NCBI RefSeq assembly: GCF_015706575.1
Contig: NW_024037069.1
Coordinates: forward strand, 46,102,420 to 46,166,419
DNA from: Patiria miniata
Taxonomy: Eukaryota > Echinodermata > Asteroidea > Valvatida > Asterinidae
Length of the DNA stretch: 64,000 nt
Reading direction: 5' to 3'
Below are positions 1-13,505 of this stretch, piece by piece (within the stretch, counting starts at the first letter, position 1; the number at the start of each line of letters is the position of its first letter). Below the pieces are notes generated by a model. It did not search any database. It was not told where the DNA came from and worked only from the letters and a program-made list of their open reading frames with translations. The position numbers and the translations under genes were made by a program.

Positions 1-2198
1 CTGTCACGTGACAATGGCATAACAAAATGGGCTCTCACCGCCAAATTTACTTTATTTTATATATTTAATGCGGATTTCAGGAAAAAGTGTACTGAAAATG
101 CAACATGTCCGAATTATGTTTGATGGTCAGTTATTGAGGACAAGAGGCTTCCTGTAAATTATTTTGGTTACAGATCTAGGGCAGCTATGAATCACGTGAT
201 ACTCGTCCTGAGAAAAGTCGTACTAAAATAGCATTTTGCGGTATTAACGTTGTACATTTAAGTTAAACTTCGAGACAAAGTGTACCAAACAGTGTAGAAG
301 AAAAAGTCAAATCGCCGATGACACCTTAAAGAGTGGTGTCCCGCCTACACTCTATTTTGGTTTCAGGTGTGTGGGGTGTATCTGTCACGTGACAATGGCA
401 TAACAAAATGGGCTCTCACCGCCAAATTTACTTTATTTTATATATTTAATGCGGATTTCAGGGAAAAGTGTACCCAAAATGCAACATGTCCGAATTATGT
501 TTGATGGTCAGTTATTGAGGACTACAAGCTTCCTGTAAATTATTTTGGTTTCAGATCTAGGGCAGCTATGAATCACGTGATACTCGTCCTGAGAAAAGTC
601 GTACTAAAATAACATTTTGCGGTAACGTTGTACATTTAACTTAAGTTAAACTTCGAGACAAAGTGTACCAAACAGTGTAGAAGAAAAAGTCAAATCGCCG
701 ATGACACCTTAAAGAGTGGTGTCCCGCCTACACTCTATTCTGGTTTCAGGTGTGTGGGGTGTATCTGTCACGTGACAATGGCATAACAAAATGGGCTCTC
801 ACCGCCAAATTTACTTTATTTTATATATTTACTGCGGATTTCAGGGAAAAGTGTACCGAAAATGCAACATGTCCGAATTATGTTTGATGGTCAGTTATTG
901 AGGACTAGAGGCTTCCTGTAAATTATTTTGGTTTCAGATCTAGGGCAGCTATGAATCACGTGATACTCGTCCTGAGAAAAAAACGTTCTAAAATAGCATT
1001 TTACGGTTGTACGACATTAAACTTAAGTTAAACTTCGAGACAAAGTGTACCAAACAGTGTAGAAGAAAAAGTCAAATCGCCGATGACACCTTAAAGAGTG
1101 GTGTCCCGCCTACACTCTATTTTGGTTTCAGGTGTGTGGGGTGTATCTGTCACGTGACAATGGCATAACAAAATGGGCTCTCACCGCCAAATTTACTTTA
1201 TTTTATATATTTACTGCGGATTTCAGGGAAAAGTGTACCGAAAATGCAACATGTCCGAATTATGTTTGATGGTCAGTTATTGAGGACTAGAGGCTTCCTG
1301 TAAATTATTTTGGTTTCAGATCTAGGGCAGCTGTGAATCACGTGATACTCGTCCTGAGAAAAAAACGTTCTAAAATAGCATTTTACGGTTGTACGACATT
1401 AAACTTAAGTTAAACTTCGAGACAAAGTGTACCAAACAGTGTAGAAGAAAAAGTCAAATCGCCGATCACATCTTAAAGAGTGGTGTCCCGCCTACACTCT
1501 ATTTTTGTTTCAGGCTTTTTGGGTGTATCTGTCACGTGACAATGGCATAACAAAATGGGCTCTCACCGCCAAATTTACTTTATTTTATATATTTAATGCG
1601 GATTTCAGGAAAAAGTGTACCGAAAATGCAACATGTCCGAATTATGTTTGATGGTCAGTTATTGAGGACTACAAGCTTCCTGTAAATTATTTTGGTTTCA
1701 GATCTAGGGCAGCTATGAATCACGTGATACTCGTCCTGAGAAAAGTCGTACTAAAATAAGCATTTTGCGGTATTACATTTAACTTAAGTTAAACTTCGAG
1801 ACAAAGTGTACCAAACAGTGTAGAAGAAAAAGTCCAATCGCCGATGACTTCTTAAAGAGTGGTGTCCTGCCTACACTTTATTTTGGTTTCAGGTGTGTGG
1901 GGTGTATCTGTCACGTGACAATGGCATACCACAATGCGCCTTTACCGCCAAATTAACTTTATTTTATGAATTTAATGCTGATTTCAGGAAAAAGTGTACC
2001 GAAAATGCCACATGTCCAGATTATGTTTGATGGTTAGTTATTGAGGACTAGAGGCTTCCTGTAAATTATTTTGGTTTCAGATCTAGGGCAGCTATGAATC
2101 ACGTGATACTCGTCCTGGGAAAATTCGTACTAAAAATAGCAGTTTGCGGTTAAATATTATTATGCCCAACTTTGAGACAAAGTGTACCAAATAGTACC
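1..2198 (+). repeat. ~382 bp tandem repeat array, forward (copy 1)
   Basis: Roughly six units in one orientation. Each unit is a dimer of ~190 bp halves, and each half carries AAGTGTACC, then about 90 bp later TTTTGGTTTCAG (or close variant), then 20-25 bp later a palindromic TCACGTGA core. AAGTGTAC occurs at 85, 278, 466, 661, 849 and 1043, so spacings alternate near 188 and 194. Some units carry a substituted segment before the AAACTTCGAG stretch (AAAAACGTTCTAAAATAGC instead of GTCGTACTAAAATAGC), which marks two unit subtypes. Confidence 0.9.
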
Positions 2199-4502
2199 TG
2201 GCTCAAGGTTACCGCGGATTCGGCCGGATTTTAGCCGCGTATTCCACCGCGTATTCAGCCGCGCATTCACCAAAAGTAAAAAAAATCTATAATACCTGCT
2301 GCAAAAGGTGATCTGTTTGCCAGATAGATAATTTATTTTATTCAACGAATTTTTCAAAATAAACGACAAATATCAATTTTTTTTTACGCTGTATCACAGT
2401 TCACAATATAAGCAACCATGTCGTCAACGAGTTTTGAAAATTTGATGCAATAATTACTTATAAATTAACTGCTTAATGGGAATCATCACATTTAACGTAA
2501 TTTTCGAACGCTTTTAGAGATGTTGAAAAGTAAATGCATCATTTAAAACAAAGTGTACCTCACATGTTGTCGAAAACTCATAATTTTATTGCTTAATCTA
2601 CGAGATTATGTGACTGGGCACGCTTAATTTTGGTATTGGCTGCAGCCGAACACTAATTAGTGCCTAATTGGCCCCTTAAAGTGACCCCATTTTCCAGGCA
2701 CTATGAGAATGCATTCTTTTCAACTGCGTATATCACTGCTCCTTTAAAACAAAGTGTGCCTCACAAATTGTCAAAAACTCATAATTTTATTGCTTAATCT
2801 ACGAGATCATGCGACTGGGCACACTTAGTTTTGGTATCGGCTCGAGCCGAACACTAATTAGTGCCTAAATAGCCCGTTAAAGCGACGCTATTTTACTGCA
2901 CTATTGTAATGCGTTCGTTTCTGCTGCGAATATCACTGCTTATTTAAAACAAAGTGTACCTTTATACATGTTGCCAAAAACACGCAGTTTTATTTCATAA
3001 TCTACGAGATCATATCGCTGGGTACACTTAATTCTGGTATTGGCTTCATCCAAGCACTAATTAATGCCTAATTAGCCCCTTAAATTGACCCAATTTTCAA
3101 GGCACTATCAGCATGCATTCTTTTCAACTGCATACATCACTGGTCCTTTAAAACAAAGTGTACCTCACATGTTGTCAAAAAGTCATAATTTTATTGAATA
3201 ATCTACGAGGTCATGTGACCGGGCACACTTAATTTTGGTATTGGCTTCATCCAAGCACTCATTGGTGCCTAATTGGCCTCTTAAATTGACCCCATTTTCC
3301 CGGCACAGAATGCATTCTTTTCAACTGCGCGTATATCACTGCTCCTTTAAAACAAAGTGTACTTCACATGTTGTGAAAAACTCATAATTTTATTGCATAA
3401 TCTACGAGATCATCTCACCGGGCACATTTAATTTTAGTATTGGCTTCATCCATGGACTAATTAGTGCATAATTAGCCCCTTAAAGTGACCCCATTTTCGC
3501 GGCACTTTCAGAATGCATTCTTTTCAACTGCGTATATCACTGCTCCTTTAAAACAAAGTGTACCTCACAAGTTGTGAAAAACTCATCATTTTATTGCATA
3601 ATCTACGAGATAATGTCACCGGGCACACTTGAGTTTGGTATTGGCTTCATCCATGGACTAATTAGTGCATAATTAGCCACTTAAAGTGACCCCATTTTCG
3701 CAGCACTTTCAGAATGCATTCTTTTCAACTGCATACATCACTGCTCCTTTAAAACAAAGTGTACCTCACAAGTTGCCAAAAAAAAATTATTGCATAATCT
3801 ACGAGATCATGTGACTGGCCACACTTTATTTTGTTTAAAAGGAGCAGTGATGTATGCAGTTGAAAAGAATGCATGCTAATAGTGCTGGGAAAATAGGGTC
3901 ACTTTAATAAGGGGCCAATTAGTCACTAATTAGTCCTTGGATGAAGCCAATACCAAAATTAAGTGTGCCCGGTCACATGATCTCGTAGATTATGCAATAA
4001 AATGATGAGTTTTTGACAACATGTGAGGTACACTTTGTTTTAAAGGAGCAGTGATAAACGCAGTTGAAAAGAATGCATTCTGATAGTGCCTGGAAAATTG
4101 GGTCACTTTAAGGGGCCAATTAGGCACTAATTAGTGTTCGGCTGCAGCCAATACCAAAATTGAGTGTGCCCAGTGATGTGATCTCGTAGATTATGCAATA
4201 AAATTATGCTTTTTTGACAACATGTGAGGTACACTTTGTTTTAAATGATGCATTTATTTTTCAACATCTCTAAAAGCGTTCGAAAATTACGTTAAATGTG
4301 ATGATTCCCATTAAGCAGTTAATTTATAAGTAATTATTGCATCAAATTTTCAAAACTCGTTGACGACATGGCTGCTTATATTGTGAACTCTATACACCAT
4401 AGAAAAATATTGATATTTGTCGTTTATTTTCAAAAATTCGCTGAATAACATAAATTATCTATCTGGAAAACGGATCACCTTTTGCAGCATGTATAACATT
4501 TA
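2199..4502. mobile_element. Nested foldback with ~201 bp repeats (copy 1)
   Basis: The forward array breaks at about 2199 and is replaced by DNA starting with a degenerate version of the element's own terminus (2204-2270, GCCGCGTATTC-like motifs). Then follow unique sequence, seven ~201 bp tandem units, a turning point near 3830, about two units in reverse, and the reverse complement of the unique sequence (2290-2545 against 4255-4500). The right end lacks the GCCGCGTATTC block. Best read as a related shorter element that inserted here and lost one end; the inferred history is less certain than the structure. Confidence 0.75.
2545..3830 (+). repeat. ~201 bp tandem repeat array, forward
   Basis: Seven units, with AAGTGTAC (or AAGTGTGC) at 2551, 2752, 2952, 3156, 3355, 3556 and 3757, giving spacings of 199-204. 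Each unit also has ATCATGTGAC-like and TTTTGGTATTGG segments, so it shares three landmarks with the ~190 bp half of the outer repeat, though their order differs. Two further units in reverse orientation run from about 3831 to 4262. Confidence 0.85.
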
Positions 4503-7500
4503 TAGGACGCCTTTAGTCCTCAATAACTGAACATCAAACATAATTCGGACATGACATTATTTTTCCTGAAATCCGCATTAAATATATAAAATAATTGTAA
4601 ATTTGGCGGTGAAAGCCCATTTTGTTATGCCATTGTCACGTGACAGATACACCCCACACACATGAAACCAAAATAGAGTGTAGGCGGGACACCACTCTTT
4701 AAGATGCCATCGGCGATTCGACTTTTTCTCCTACACTGTTTGGTACACTTTGTCTCGAAGTTTAACTTATGTTTAATGTTGTACAACCGCAGTACGATTT
4801 TTCTCAGGACGAGTATCACGTGATTCATAGCTGCCCTAGATCTGAAACCAAAATAGTTCATAAGAAGCCTCTAGTCCTCAATAACTGACCATCAAACATA
4901 ATTTGAACTTGTTGCGTTTTCGGTACACTTTCTACTGAAATCCGCATTAAATATATAAATAAAGTAAATTTGGCGGTGAAAGCGCATTATGTTATGCAAT
5001 TGTCCTGTGAAAAAAAATACACCCCATACACCTGAAACCAAAATAGATTGTAGGCAGGACACCACTCTTTAAGATGACGTCGGCGATTTGACTTTTTCTT
5101 CTACACTGTTTGGTACACTTTGTCTCGAAGTTTAACTTAAGTTTAATGTTGTACAACCGCAAAATGCTATTTTAGTACGATTTTTCTCAGGACGAGTATC
5201 ACGTGATTCATAGGTGCCCTAGATCTGAAACCAAAATAATTCATTGGAAGCCTCTAGTCCTCAATAACTGACCATCAAACATAATCTGGACATGTGGCAT
5301 TTTCGGTACACTTTTTCCTGAAATCCGCATTAAATTTATAAAATAAAGTTAATTTGGCGGTAAAGGCGCATTTTGGTATACCATTGTCACGTGACAGATA
5401 CACCCCACACACCTGAAACCAAAATAGAGTGTAGGCGGGCTACCACTCTATCAGATGTTATCGGCGATTTGACTTTTTCTCCTACACTGTTCGGTACACT
5501 TTGTCTCGAAGTTTAACTTAAGTTTAATGTTGTACAACCGCAAAATGCTATTTTAGTACGATTTTTCTCAAGACGTGTATCACGTGATTCATAGCTGCCC
5601 TAGATCTGAAACCAAAATAGTTCATAAGAAGCCTCTAGTCCTCAATAACTGACCATCAAACATAATTTGAACATGTTGCGTTTTCGGTACACTTTCTACT
5701 GAAATCCGCATTAAATATATAAATAAAAGTAAATTTGGCGGTGAAAGCGCATTATGTTATGCAATTATTATCACGTGAAAAAAATACACCCCATACACCT
5801 GAAACCAAAATAGAGTGTAGGCGGGACACCACTCTATCAGATGTTATCGGCGATTTGACTTTTTCTCCTACACTGTTCGGTACACTTTGTCTCGAAGTTT
5901 AACTTAAGTTTAATGTTGTACAACCGCAAAATGCTATTTTAGTACGATTTTTCTCAAGACGTGTATCACGTGATTCATAGCTGCCCTAGATCTGAAACCA
6001 AAATAGTTCATAAGAAGCCTCTAGTCCTCAATAACTGACCATCAAACATAATTTGAACATGTTGCGTTTTCGGTACACTTTCTACTGAAATCCGCATTAA
6101 ATATATAAATAAAAGTAAATTTGGCGGTGAAAGCGCATTATGTTATGCAATTATTATCACGTGAAAAAAATACACCCCATACACCTGAAACCAAAATAGA
6201 GTGTAGGCGGGACACCACTCTTTAAGATGACGTCGGCGATTCGACTTTTTCTTCTACACTGTTTGGTACACTTTGTCTCGAAGTTTAACTTAAGTTTAAT
6301 GTTGTACAACCGCAAAATGCTATTTTAGTACGATTTTTCTCAGGACGAGTATCACGTGATTCATAGGTGCCCTAGATCTGAAACCAAAATAGTTCATAGG
6401 AAGCCTCTAGTCCTCAATAACTGACCAATAAACATAATCTGGACATGTGGCATTTTCGGTACACTTTTTCCTGAAATCCGCATTAAATTTATAAAATAAA
6501 GTTAATTTGGCTGTAAAGGCGCATTTTGGTATGCCATTGTCACGTGACAGATACACCCCACACACCTGAAACCAAAATAGAGTGTAGGCGGGCTACCACT
6601 CTATAAGATGTTATCGGCGATTTGACTTTTTCTCCTACACTGTTCGGTACACTTTGTCTCGAAGTTTAACTTAAGTTTAATGTTGTACAACCGCAAAATG
6701 CTATTTTAGTACGATTTTTCTCAAGACGTGTTTCACGTGATTCATAGCTGCCCTAGATCTGAAACCAAAATAATTTATAGGAAGCCTCTAGTTCTCAATA
6801 ACTGACCATCAAACATAATTCGGACACTTTGCATTTTAGGTACACTTTTTCCTGAAATCCGCATTAAATATATAAAATAAAGTAAATTTGGCGGTGAGAG
6901 CCCATTTTGTTATGCCATTGTCACGTGACAGATACACCCCACACACCTGAAACCAAAATAAAGTGTAGGCAGGACACCACTCTTTAAGAAGTCATCGGCG
7001 ATTGGACTTTTTCTTCTACACTGTTTGGTACACTTTGTCTCGAAGTTTAACTTAAGTTAAATGTACAACGTTACCGCAAAATGCTATTTTAGTACGACTT
7101 TTCTCAGGACGAGTATCACGTGATTCATAGGTGCCCTAGATCTGAAACCAAAATAATTCACAGGAAGCCTCTAGTCCTCAATAACTGACCATCAAACATA
7201 ATCTGGACATGTGGCATTTTCGGTACACTTTTTCCTAAAATCCGCATTAAATATATAAATAATTTAAAAGTAAATTTGGCGGTGAAAGCGCATTATGTTT
7301 AATATGCCATTGTCACGTGACAAAATACACCCCATACACCTGAAACCAAAATAGAATGTAGTCGGGACACCACTCTTTCAGATGACTTCGGCGATTCGAC
7401 TTTTTCTCCTACACTGTTTGGTACACTTTGTCTCGAAGTTTATTAACTTAAGTTTAATGTTGTATAACCGCAAAATGCTATTCTTTAACTAGTACGATTT

Positions 7501-8430
7501 TTCTCAGGACGAGTATCACGTGATTCATAGCTGTTCTACATCTGAAACCAAAATAATTTATAGGAAGCCTCTAGTCCTCAATATTAAACTGACCTTCAAA
7601 CGTAATTCGGACATGTTTTATTTTCGGTACACTTTTTCCTGAAATCCGCATAATAATGAAAATAAAGTAAATTTGGCGGTGAGAGCCCATTTTGTTATGC
7701 CATTATCACGTGACAGATACACCCCACACACCTGAAACCAAAATAGGGTGTAGGCGGGACACCACTCTTTAAGATGCATGCCATCGGCGATTTGACTTTT
7801 TCTTCTACACTGTTTGGTACACTTTGTCTCGAAGTTTAAGTTAAATGTACAACTTTACCGCAAAATGCTATTTTAGTACGACTTTTCTTAGGACGAGTAT
7901 CACGTGATTCATAGCTGCCCTAGATCTGAAACCAACATAATTTATAGGAAGCCTCTAGTCCTCAATAACTGACCATCAAACATAATTCGGACATGTTGCA
8001 TTTTCGGTACACTTTTTCCTGAAATCCGCATTAAATATATAAAATAAAGTAAATTTGGCTGAGAGCCCATTTTGTTATGCCATTGTTACGTGACAGATAC
8101 ACCCCACACACCTGAAACCAAAATAGAGTGTAGGCGGGACACCACTCTTTAAGGTGTCATCGGCGATTTGACTTTTTCTTCTACACTGTTTGGTACACTT
8201 TGTCTCGAAGTTTAACTTAAAGTTAAATGTACAACGTTACCGCAAAATGCTATTTTAGTACGACTTTTCTCAGGACGAGTATCACGTGATTCATAGCTGC
8301 CCTAGATCTGAAACCAAAATAATTTATAGGAAGCCTCTAGTCCTCAATAACTGACCATCAAACATAATTCGGACGTCCTTCATTTTCGGTACACTCCTCG
8401 ATGAAATCCGCATTAAATATATAAAAATTT
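4503..8430 (-). repeat. ~382 bp tandem repeat array, reverse (copy 1)
   Basis: About ten units, the reverse complement of the first array, showing GGTACACTTT, CTGAAACCAAAA and TCACGTGA in mirrored order. Some units have a broken TGTCACGTGACA palindrome (for example TTATCACGTGAAAA near 5770 and 6155). Confidence 0.88.
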
Positions 8431-8541
8431 ATCACATCAATAATGTTGTTTATTGGCCTCCGTACTTTATGAATACGCGGCTGGATACACGGATGAATAC
8501 GCGGCTGTGGTATCTGGCCGAATACGCGGCCAGGTTCACTC

Positions 8542-8549
8542 TCTGACCT
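8542..8549. repeat. 8 bp target-site duplication shared by the two copies
   Basis: TCTGACCT lies exactly at the centre of a large palindrome: GGTTCACTC ends copy 1 on its left and GAGTGAACC starts copy 2 on its right. TCTGCCCT follows the far end of copy 2 (19849-19856), matching at 7 of 8 bases. Confidence 0.75.
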
Positions 8550-8650
8550 GAGTGAACCTGGCCGCGTATTCGGCCAGATACCACAGCCGCGTATTCAGCC
8601 GTGTATTCAGCCGCGTATTCATAAAGTACGGAGGCCAATAAACAACATTA
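8550..8650 (+). repeat. Left terminal block of giant element
   Basis: Contains GCCGCGTATTC-type motifs four times followed by a TAAAGTACGGAGGCC segment. It mirrors 8441-8541 almost perfectly, so 8441-8650 forms a ~200 bp hairpin around the shared target site. Confidence 0.85.
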
Positions 8651-8689
8651 TTGATATGATAAATTTTTATATATTTTTTAATAATGCGG

Positions 8690-11600
8690 ATTTCATCGAG
8701 GAGTGTACCGAAAATGAAGGACGTCAGTATTATGTTTGATGGTCAGTTATTGAGACTAGAGGCTTCCTATAAATTATTTTGGTTTCAGATCTAGGGCAGC
8801 TATGAATCACGTGATACTCGTCCTGAGAAAAAAACGTTCTAAAATAGCATTTTACGGTTGTACGACATTAAACTTAATAAGTTAAACTTCGAGACAAAGT
8901 GTACCAAACAGTGTAGAAGAAAAAGTCAAATCGCCGATCACATCTTAAAGAGTGGTGTCCCGCCTACACTCTATTTTGGTTTCAGGTGTGTGGGGTGTAT
9001 CTGTCACGTGACAATGGCATAACAAAATGGGCTCTCACCGCCAAATTTACTTTATTTTATATATTTAATGCGGATTTCAGGAAAAAGTGTACCGAAAATG
9101 CAACATGTCCGAATTATGTTTGATGGTCAGTTATTGAGGACTAGAGGCTTCCTGTAAATTATTTTGGTTACAGATCTAGGGCAGCTATGAATCACGTGAT
9201 ACTCGTCCTGAGAAAAGTCGTACTAAAATAGCATTTTGCGGTATTAACGTTGTACATTTAACTTAAGTTAAACTTCGAGACAAAGTGTACCAAACAGTGT
9301 AGAAGAAAAAGTCAAATTGCCGATGACACCTTAAAGAGTGGTGTCCCGCCTACACTCTATTTTGGTTTCAGGTGTGTGGGGTGTATCTGTCACGTGACAA
9401 TGGCATAACAAAATGGGCTCTCACCGCCAAATTTACTTTATTTTATATATTTAATGCGGATTTCAGGGAAAAGTGTACCGAAAATGCAACATGTCCGAAT
9501 TATGTTTGATGGTCAGTTATTGAGGACTAGAGGCTTCCTGTAAATTATTTTCGTTTCAGATCTAGGGCAGCTATGAATCACGTGATACTCGTCCTGAGAA
9601 AAAAAACGTTCTAAAATAGCATTTTACGGTTGTACGACATTAAACTTAAGTTAAACTTCGAGACAAAATGTACCAAACAGTGTAGAAGAAAAAGTCAAAT
9701 CGCCCATCACATCTTAAAGAGTGGTGTCCCGCCTACACTCTATTTTGGTTTCAGGTGTGTGGGGTGTATCTGTCACGTGACAATGGCATAACAAAATGGG
9801 CTCTCACCGCCAAATTTACTTTATTTTATATATTTAATGCGGATTTCAGGGAAAAGTGTACCGAAAATGCAACATGTCCGAATTATGTTTGATGGTCAGT
9901 TATTGAGGACTAGAGGCTTCCAGTAAATTATTTTCGTTTCAGATCTAGGGCAGCTATGAATCACGTGATACTCGTCCTGAGAAAAAAACGTTCTAAAATA
10001 GCATTTTACGGTTGTACGACATTAAACTTAATAAGTTAAACTTCGAGACAAAGTGTACCAAACAGTGTAGAAGAAAAAGTCAAATCGCCGATCACATCTT
10101 AAAAAGTGGTGTCCCGCCTACACTCTATTTTGGTTTCAGGTGTGTGGGGTGTATCTGTCACGTGACAATGGCATAACAAAATGGGCTCTCACCGCCAAAT
10201 TTACTTTATTTTATATATTTAATGCGGATTTCAGGAAAAAGTGTACCGAAAATGCAACATGTCCGAATTATGTTTGATGGTCAGTTATTGAGGACAAGAG
10301 GCTTCCTGTAAATTATTTTGGTTACAGATCTAGGGCGGCTATGAATCACGTGATACTCGTCCTGAGAAAAGTCGTACTAAAATAGCATTTTGCGGTATTA
10401 ACGTTGTACATTTAAGTTAAACTTCGAGACAAAGTGTACCAAACAGTGTAGAAGAAAAAGTCAAATCGCCGATGACACCTTAAAGAGTGGTGTCCTGCCT
10501 ACACTCTATTTTGGTTTCAGGTGTGTGGGGTGTATCTGTCACGTGACAATGGCATAACAAAATGGGCTCTCACCGCCAAATTTACTTTATTTTATATATT
10601 TAATGCGGATTTCAGGAAAAAGTGTACCGAAAATGCAACATGTCCGAATTATGTTTGATGGTCAGTTATTGAGGACTACAAGCTTCCTGTAAATTATTTT
10701 GGTTTCAGATCTAGGGCAGCTATGAATCACGTGATACTCGTCCTGAGAAAAGTCGTACTAAAATAACATTTTGCGGTAACGTTGTACATTTAACTTTAAT
10801 AAGTTAAACTTCGAGACAAGGTGTACCAAACAGTGTAGAAGAAAAAGTCAAATCGCCCATCACATCTTAAAGAGTGGTGTCCCGCCTACACTCTATTTTG
10901 GTTTCAGGTGTGTGGGGTGTATCTGTCACGTGACAATGGCATAACAAAATGGGCTCTCACCGCCAAATTTACTTTATTTTATATATTTAATGCGGATTTC
11001 AGGGAAAAGTGTACCGAAAATGCAACATGTCCGAATTATGTTTGATGGTCAGTTATTGAGCACTAGAGGCTTCCAGTAAATTATTTTCGTTTCAGATCTA
11101 GGGCAGCTATGAATCACGTGATACTCGTCCTGAGAAAAAAACGTTCTAAAATAGCATTTTACGGTTGTACGACATTAAACTTAATAAGTTAAACTTCGAG
11201 ACAAAGTGTACCAAACAGTGTAGAAGAAAAAGTCAAATCGCCGATCACATCTTAAAGAGTGGTATCCCGCCTACACTCTATTTTGGTTTCAGGTGTGTGG
11301 GGTGTATCTGTCACGTGACAATGGCATAACAAAATGGGCTCTCACCGCCAAATTTACTTTATTTTATATATTTAATGCGGATTTCAGGAAAAAGTGTACT
11401 GAAAATGCAACATGTCCGAATTATGTTTGATGGTCAGTTATTGAGGACAAGAGGCTTCCTGTAAATTATTTTGGTTACAGATCTAGGGCAGCTATGAATC
11501 ACGTGATACTCGTCCTGAGAAAAGTCGTACTAAAATAGCATTTTGCGGTATTAACGTTGTACATTTAAGTTAAACTTCGAGACAAAGTGTACCAAACAGT

Positions 11601-13505
11601 GTAGAAGAAAAAGTCAAATCGCCGATGACACCTTAAAGAGTGGTGTCCCGCCTACACTCTATTTTGGTTTCAGGTGTGTGGGGTGTATCTGTCACGTGAC
11701 AATGGCATAACAAAATGGGCTCTCACCGCCAAATTTACTTTATTTTATATATTTAATGCGGATTTCAGGGAAAAGTGTACCCAAAATGCAACATGTCCGA
11801 ATTATGTTTGATGGTCAGTTATTGAGGACTACAAGCTTCCTGTAAATTATTTTGGTTTCAGATCTAGGGCAGCTATGAATCACGTGATACTCGTCCTGAG
11901 AAAAGTCGTACTAAAATAACATTTTGCGGTAACGTTGTACATTTAACTTAAGTTAAACTTCGAGACAAAGTGTACCAAACAGTGTAGAAGAAAAAGTCAA
12001 ATCGCCGATGACACCTTAAAGAGTGGTGTCCCGCCTACACTCTATTCTGGTTTCAGGTGTGTGGGGTGTATCTGTCACGTGACAATGGCATAACAAAATG
12101 GGCTCTCACCGCCAAATTTACTTTATTTTATATATTTACTGCGGATTTCAGGGAAAAGTGTACCGAAAATGCAACATGTCCGAATTATGTTTGATGGTCA
12201 GTTATTGAGGACTAGAGGCTTCCTGTAAATTATTTTGGTTTCAGATCTAGGGCAGCTATGAATCACGTGATACTCGTCCTGAGAAAAAAACGTTCTAAAA
12301 TAGCATTTTACGGTTGTACGACATTAAACTTAAGTTAAACTTCGAGACAAAGTGTACCAAACAGTGTAGAAGAAAAAGTCAAATCGCCGATGACACCTTA
12401 AAGAGTGGTGTCCCGCCTACACTCTATTTTGGTTTCAGGTGTGTGGGGTGTATCTGTCACGTGACAATGGCATAACAAAATGGGCTCTCACCGCCAAATT
12501 TACTTTATTTTATATATTTACTGCGGATTTCAGGGAAAAGTGTACCGAAAATGCAACATGTCCGAATTATGTTTGATGGTCAGTTATTGAGGACTAGAGG
12601 CTTCCTGTAAATTATTTTGGTTTCAGATCTAGGGCAGCTGTGAATCACGTGATACTCGTCCTGAGAAAAAAACGTTCTAAAATAGCATTTTACGGTTGTA
12701 CGACATTAAACTTAAGTTAAACTTCGAGACAAAGTGTACCAAACAGTGTAGAAGAAAAAGTCAAATCGCCGATCACATCTTAAAGAGTGGTGTCCCGCCT
12801 ACACTCTATTTTTGTTTCAGGCTTTTTGGGTGTATCTGTCACGTGACAATGGCATAACAAAATGGGCTCTCACCGCCAAATTTACTTTATTTTATATATT
12901 TAATGCGGATTTCAGGAAAAAGTGTACCGAAAATGCAACATGTCCGAATTATGTTTGATGGTCAGTTATTGAGGACTACAAGCTTCCTGTAAATTATTTT
13001 GGTTTCAGATCTAGGGCAGCTATGAATCACGTGATACTCGTCCTGAGAAAAGTCGTACTAAAATAAGCATTTTGCGGTATTACATTTAACTTAAGTTAAA
13101 CTTCGAGACAAAGTGTACCAAACAGTGTAGAAGAAAAAGTCCAATCGCCGATGACTTCTTAAAGAGTGGTGTCCTGCCTACACTTTATTTTGGTTTCAGG
13201 TGTGTGGGGTGTATCTGTCACGTGACAATGGCATACCACAATGCGCCTTTACCGCCAAATTAACTTTATTTTATGAATTTAATGCTGATTTCAGGAAAAA
13301 GTGTACCGAAAATGCCACATGTCCAGATTATGTTTGATGGTTAGTTATTGAGGACTAGAGGCTTCCTGTAAATTATTTTGGTTTCAGATCTAGGGCAGCT
13401 ATGAATCACGTGATACTCGTCCTGGGAAAATTCGTACTAAAAATAGCAGTTTGCGGTTAAATATTATTATGCCCAACTTTGAGACAAAGTGTACCAAATA
13501 GTACC
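8690..13505 (+). repeat. ~382 bp tandem repeat array, forward (copy 2)
   Basis: Twelve units, counted by the TGTCACGTGACAATGGC landmark at about 9001, 9388, 9772, 10157, 10538, 10923, 11308, 11689, 12074, 12456, 12838 and 13217. Subtypes of unit are interspersed, which suggests unequal exchange or conversion within the array. Confidence 0.9.

Larger units (their letters stand above)
1..8541 (+). mobile_element. Giant foldback element, copy 1 (5' part outside window)
   Basis: This is the right-hand 8.5 kb of an 11.3 kb non-coding element. It matches 11308-19848 at a constant offset of 11,307 bp; the stretches compared by eye, including unit-specific variants, were the same. It consists of a forward array of ~382 bp units, a nested foldback, a reverse array, and a terminal block with repeated GAATACGCGGC, ending in GGTTCACTC at 8541. 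No transposase-like reading frame is present; the short ORFs (for example 2160-2369 and 4625-4861) are chance openings in repeats and recur identically in copy 2. The missing left part should lie just upstream of the window. Confidence 0.85.

Noticed and set aside
2160-4861. ORFs on the - strand in the giant repeat (2160-2369, 4625-4861 and their duplicates at 13467-13676, 15932-16168)
   Set aside because: They recur only because the repeat is duplicated; composition is that of the repeat and no domain is recognisable.
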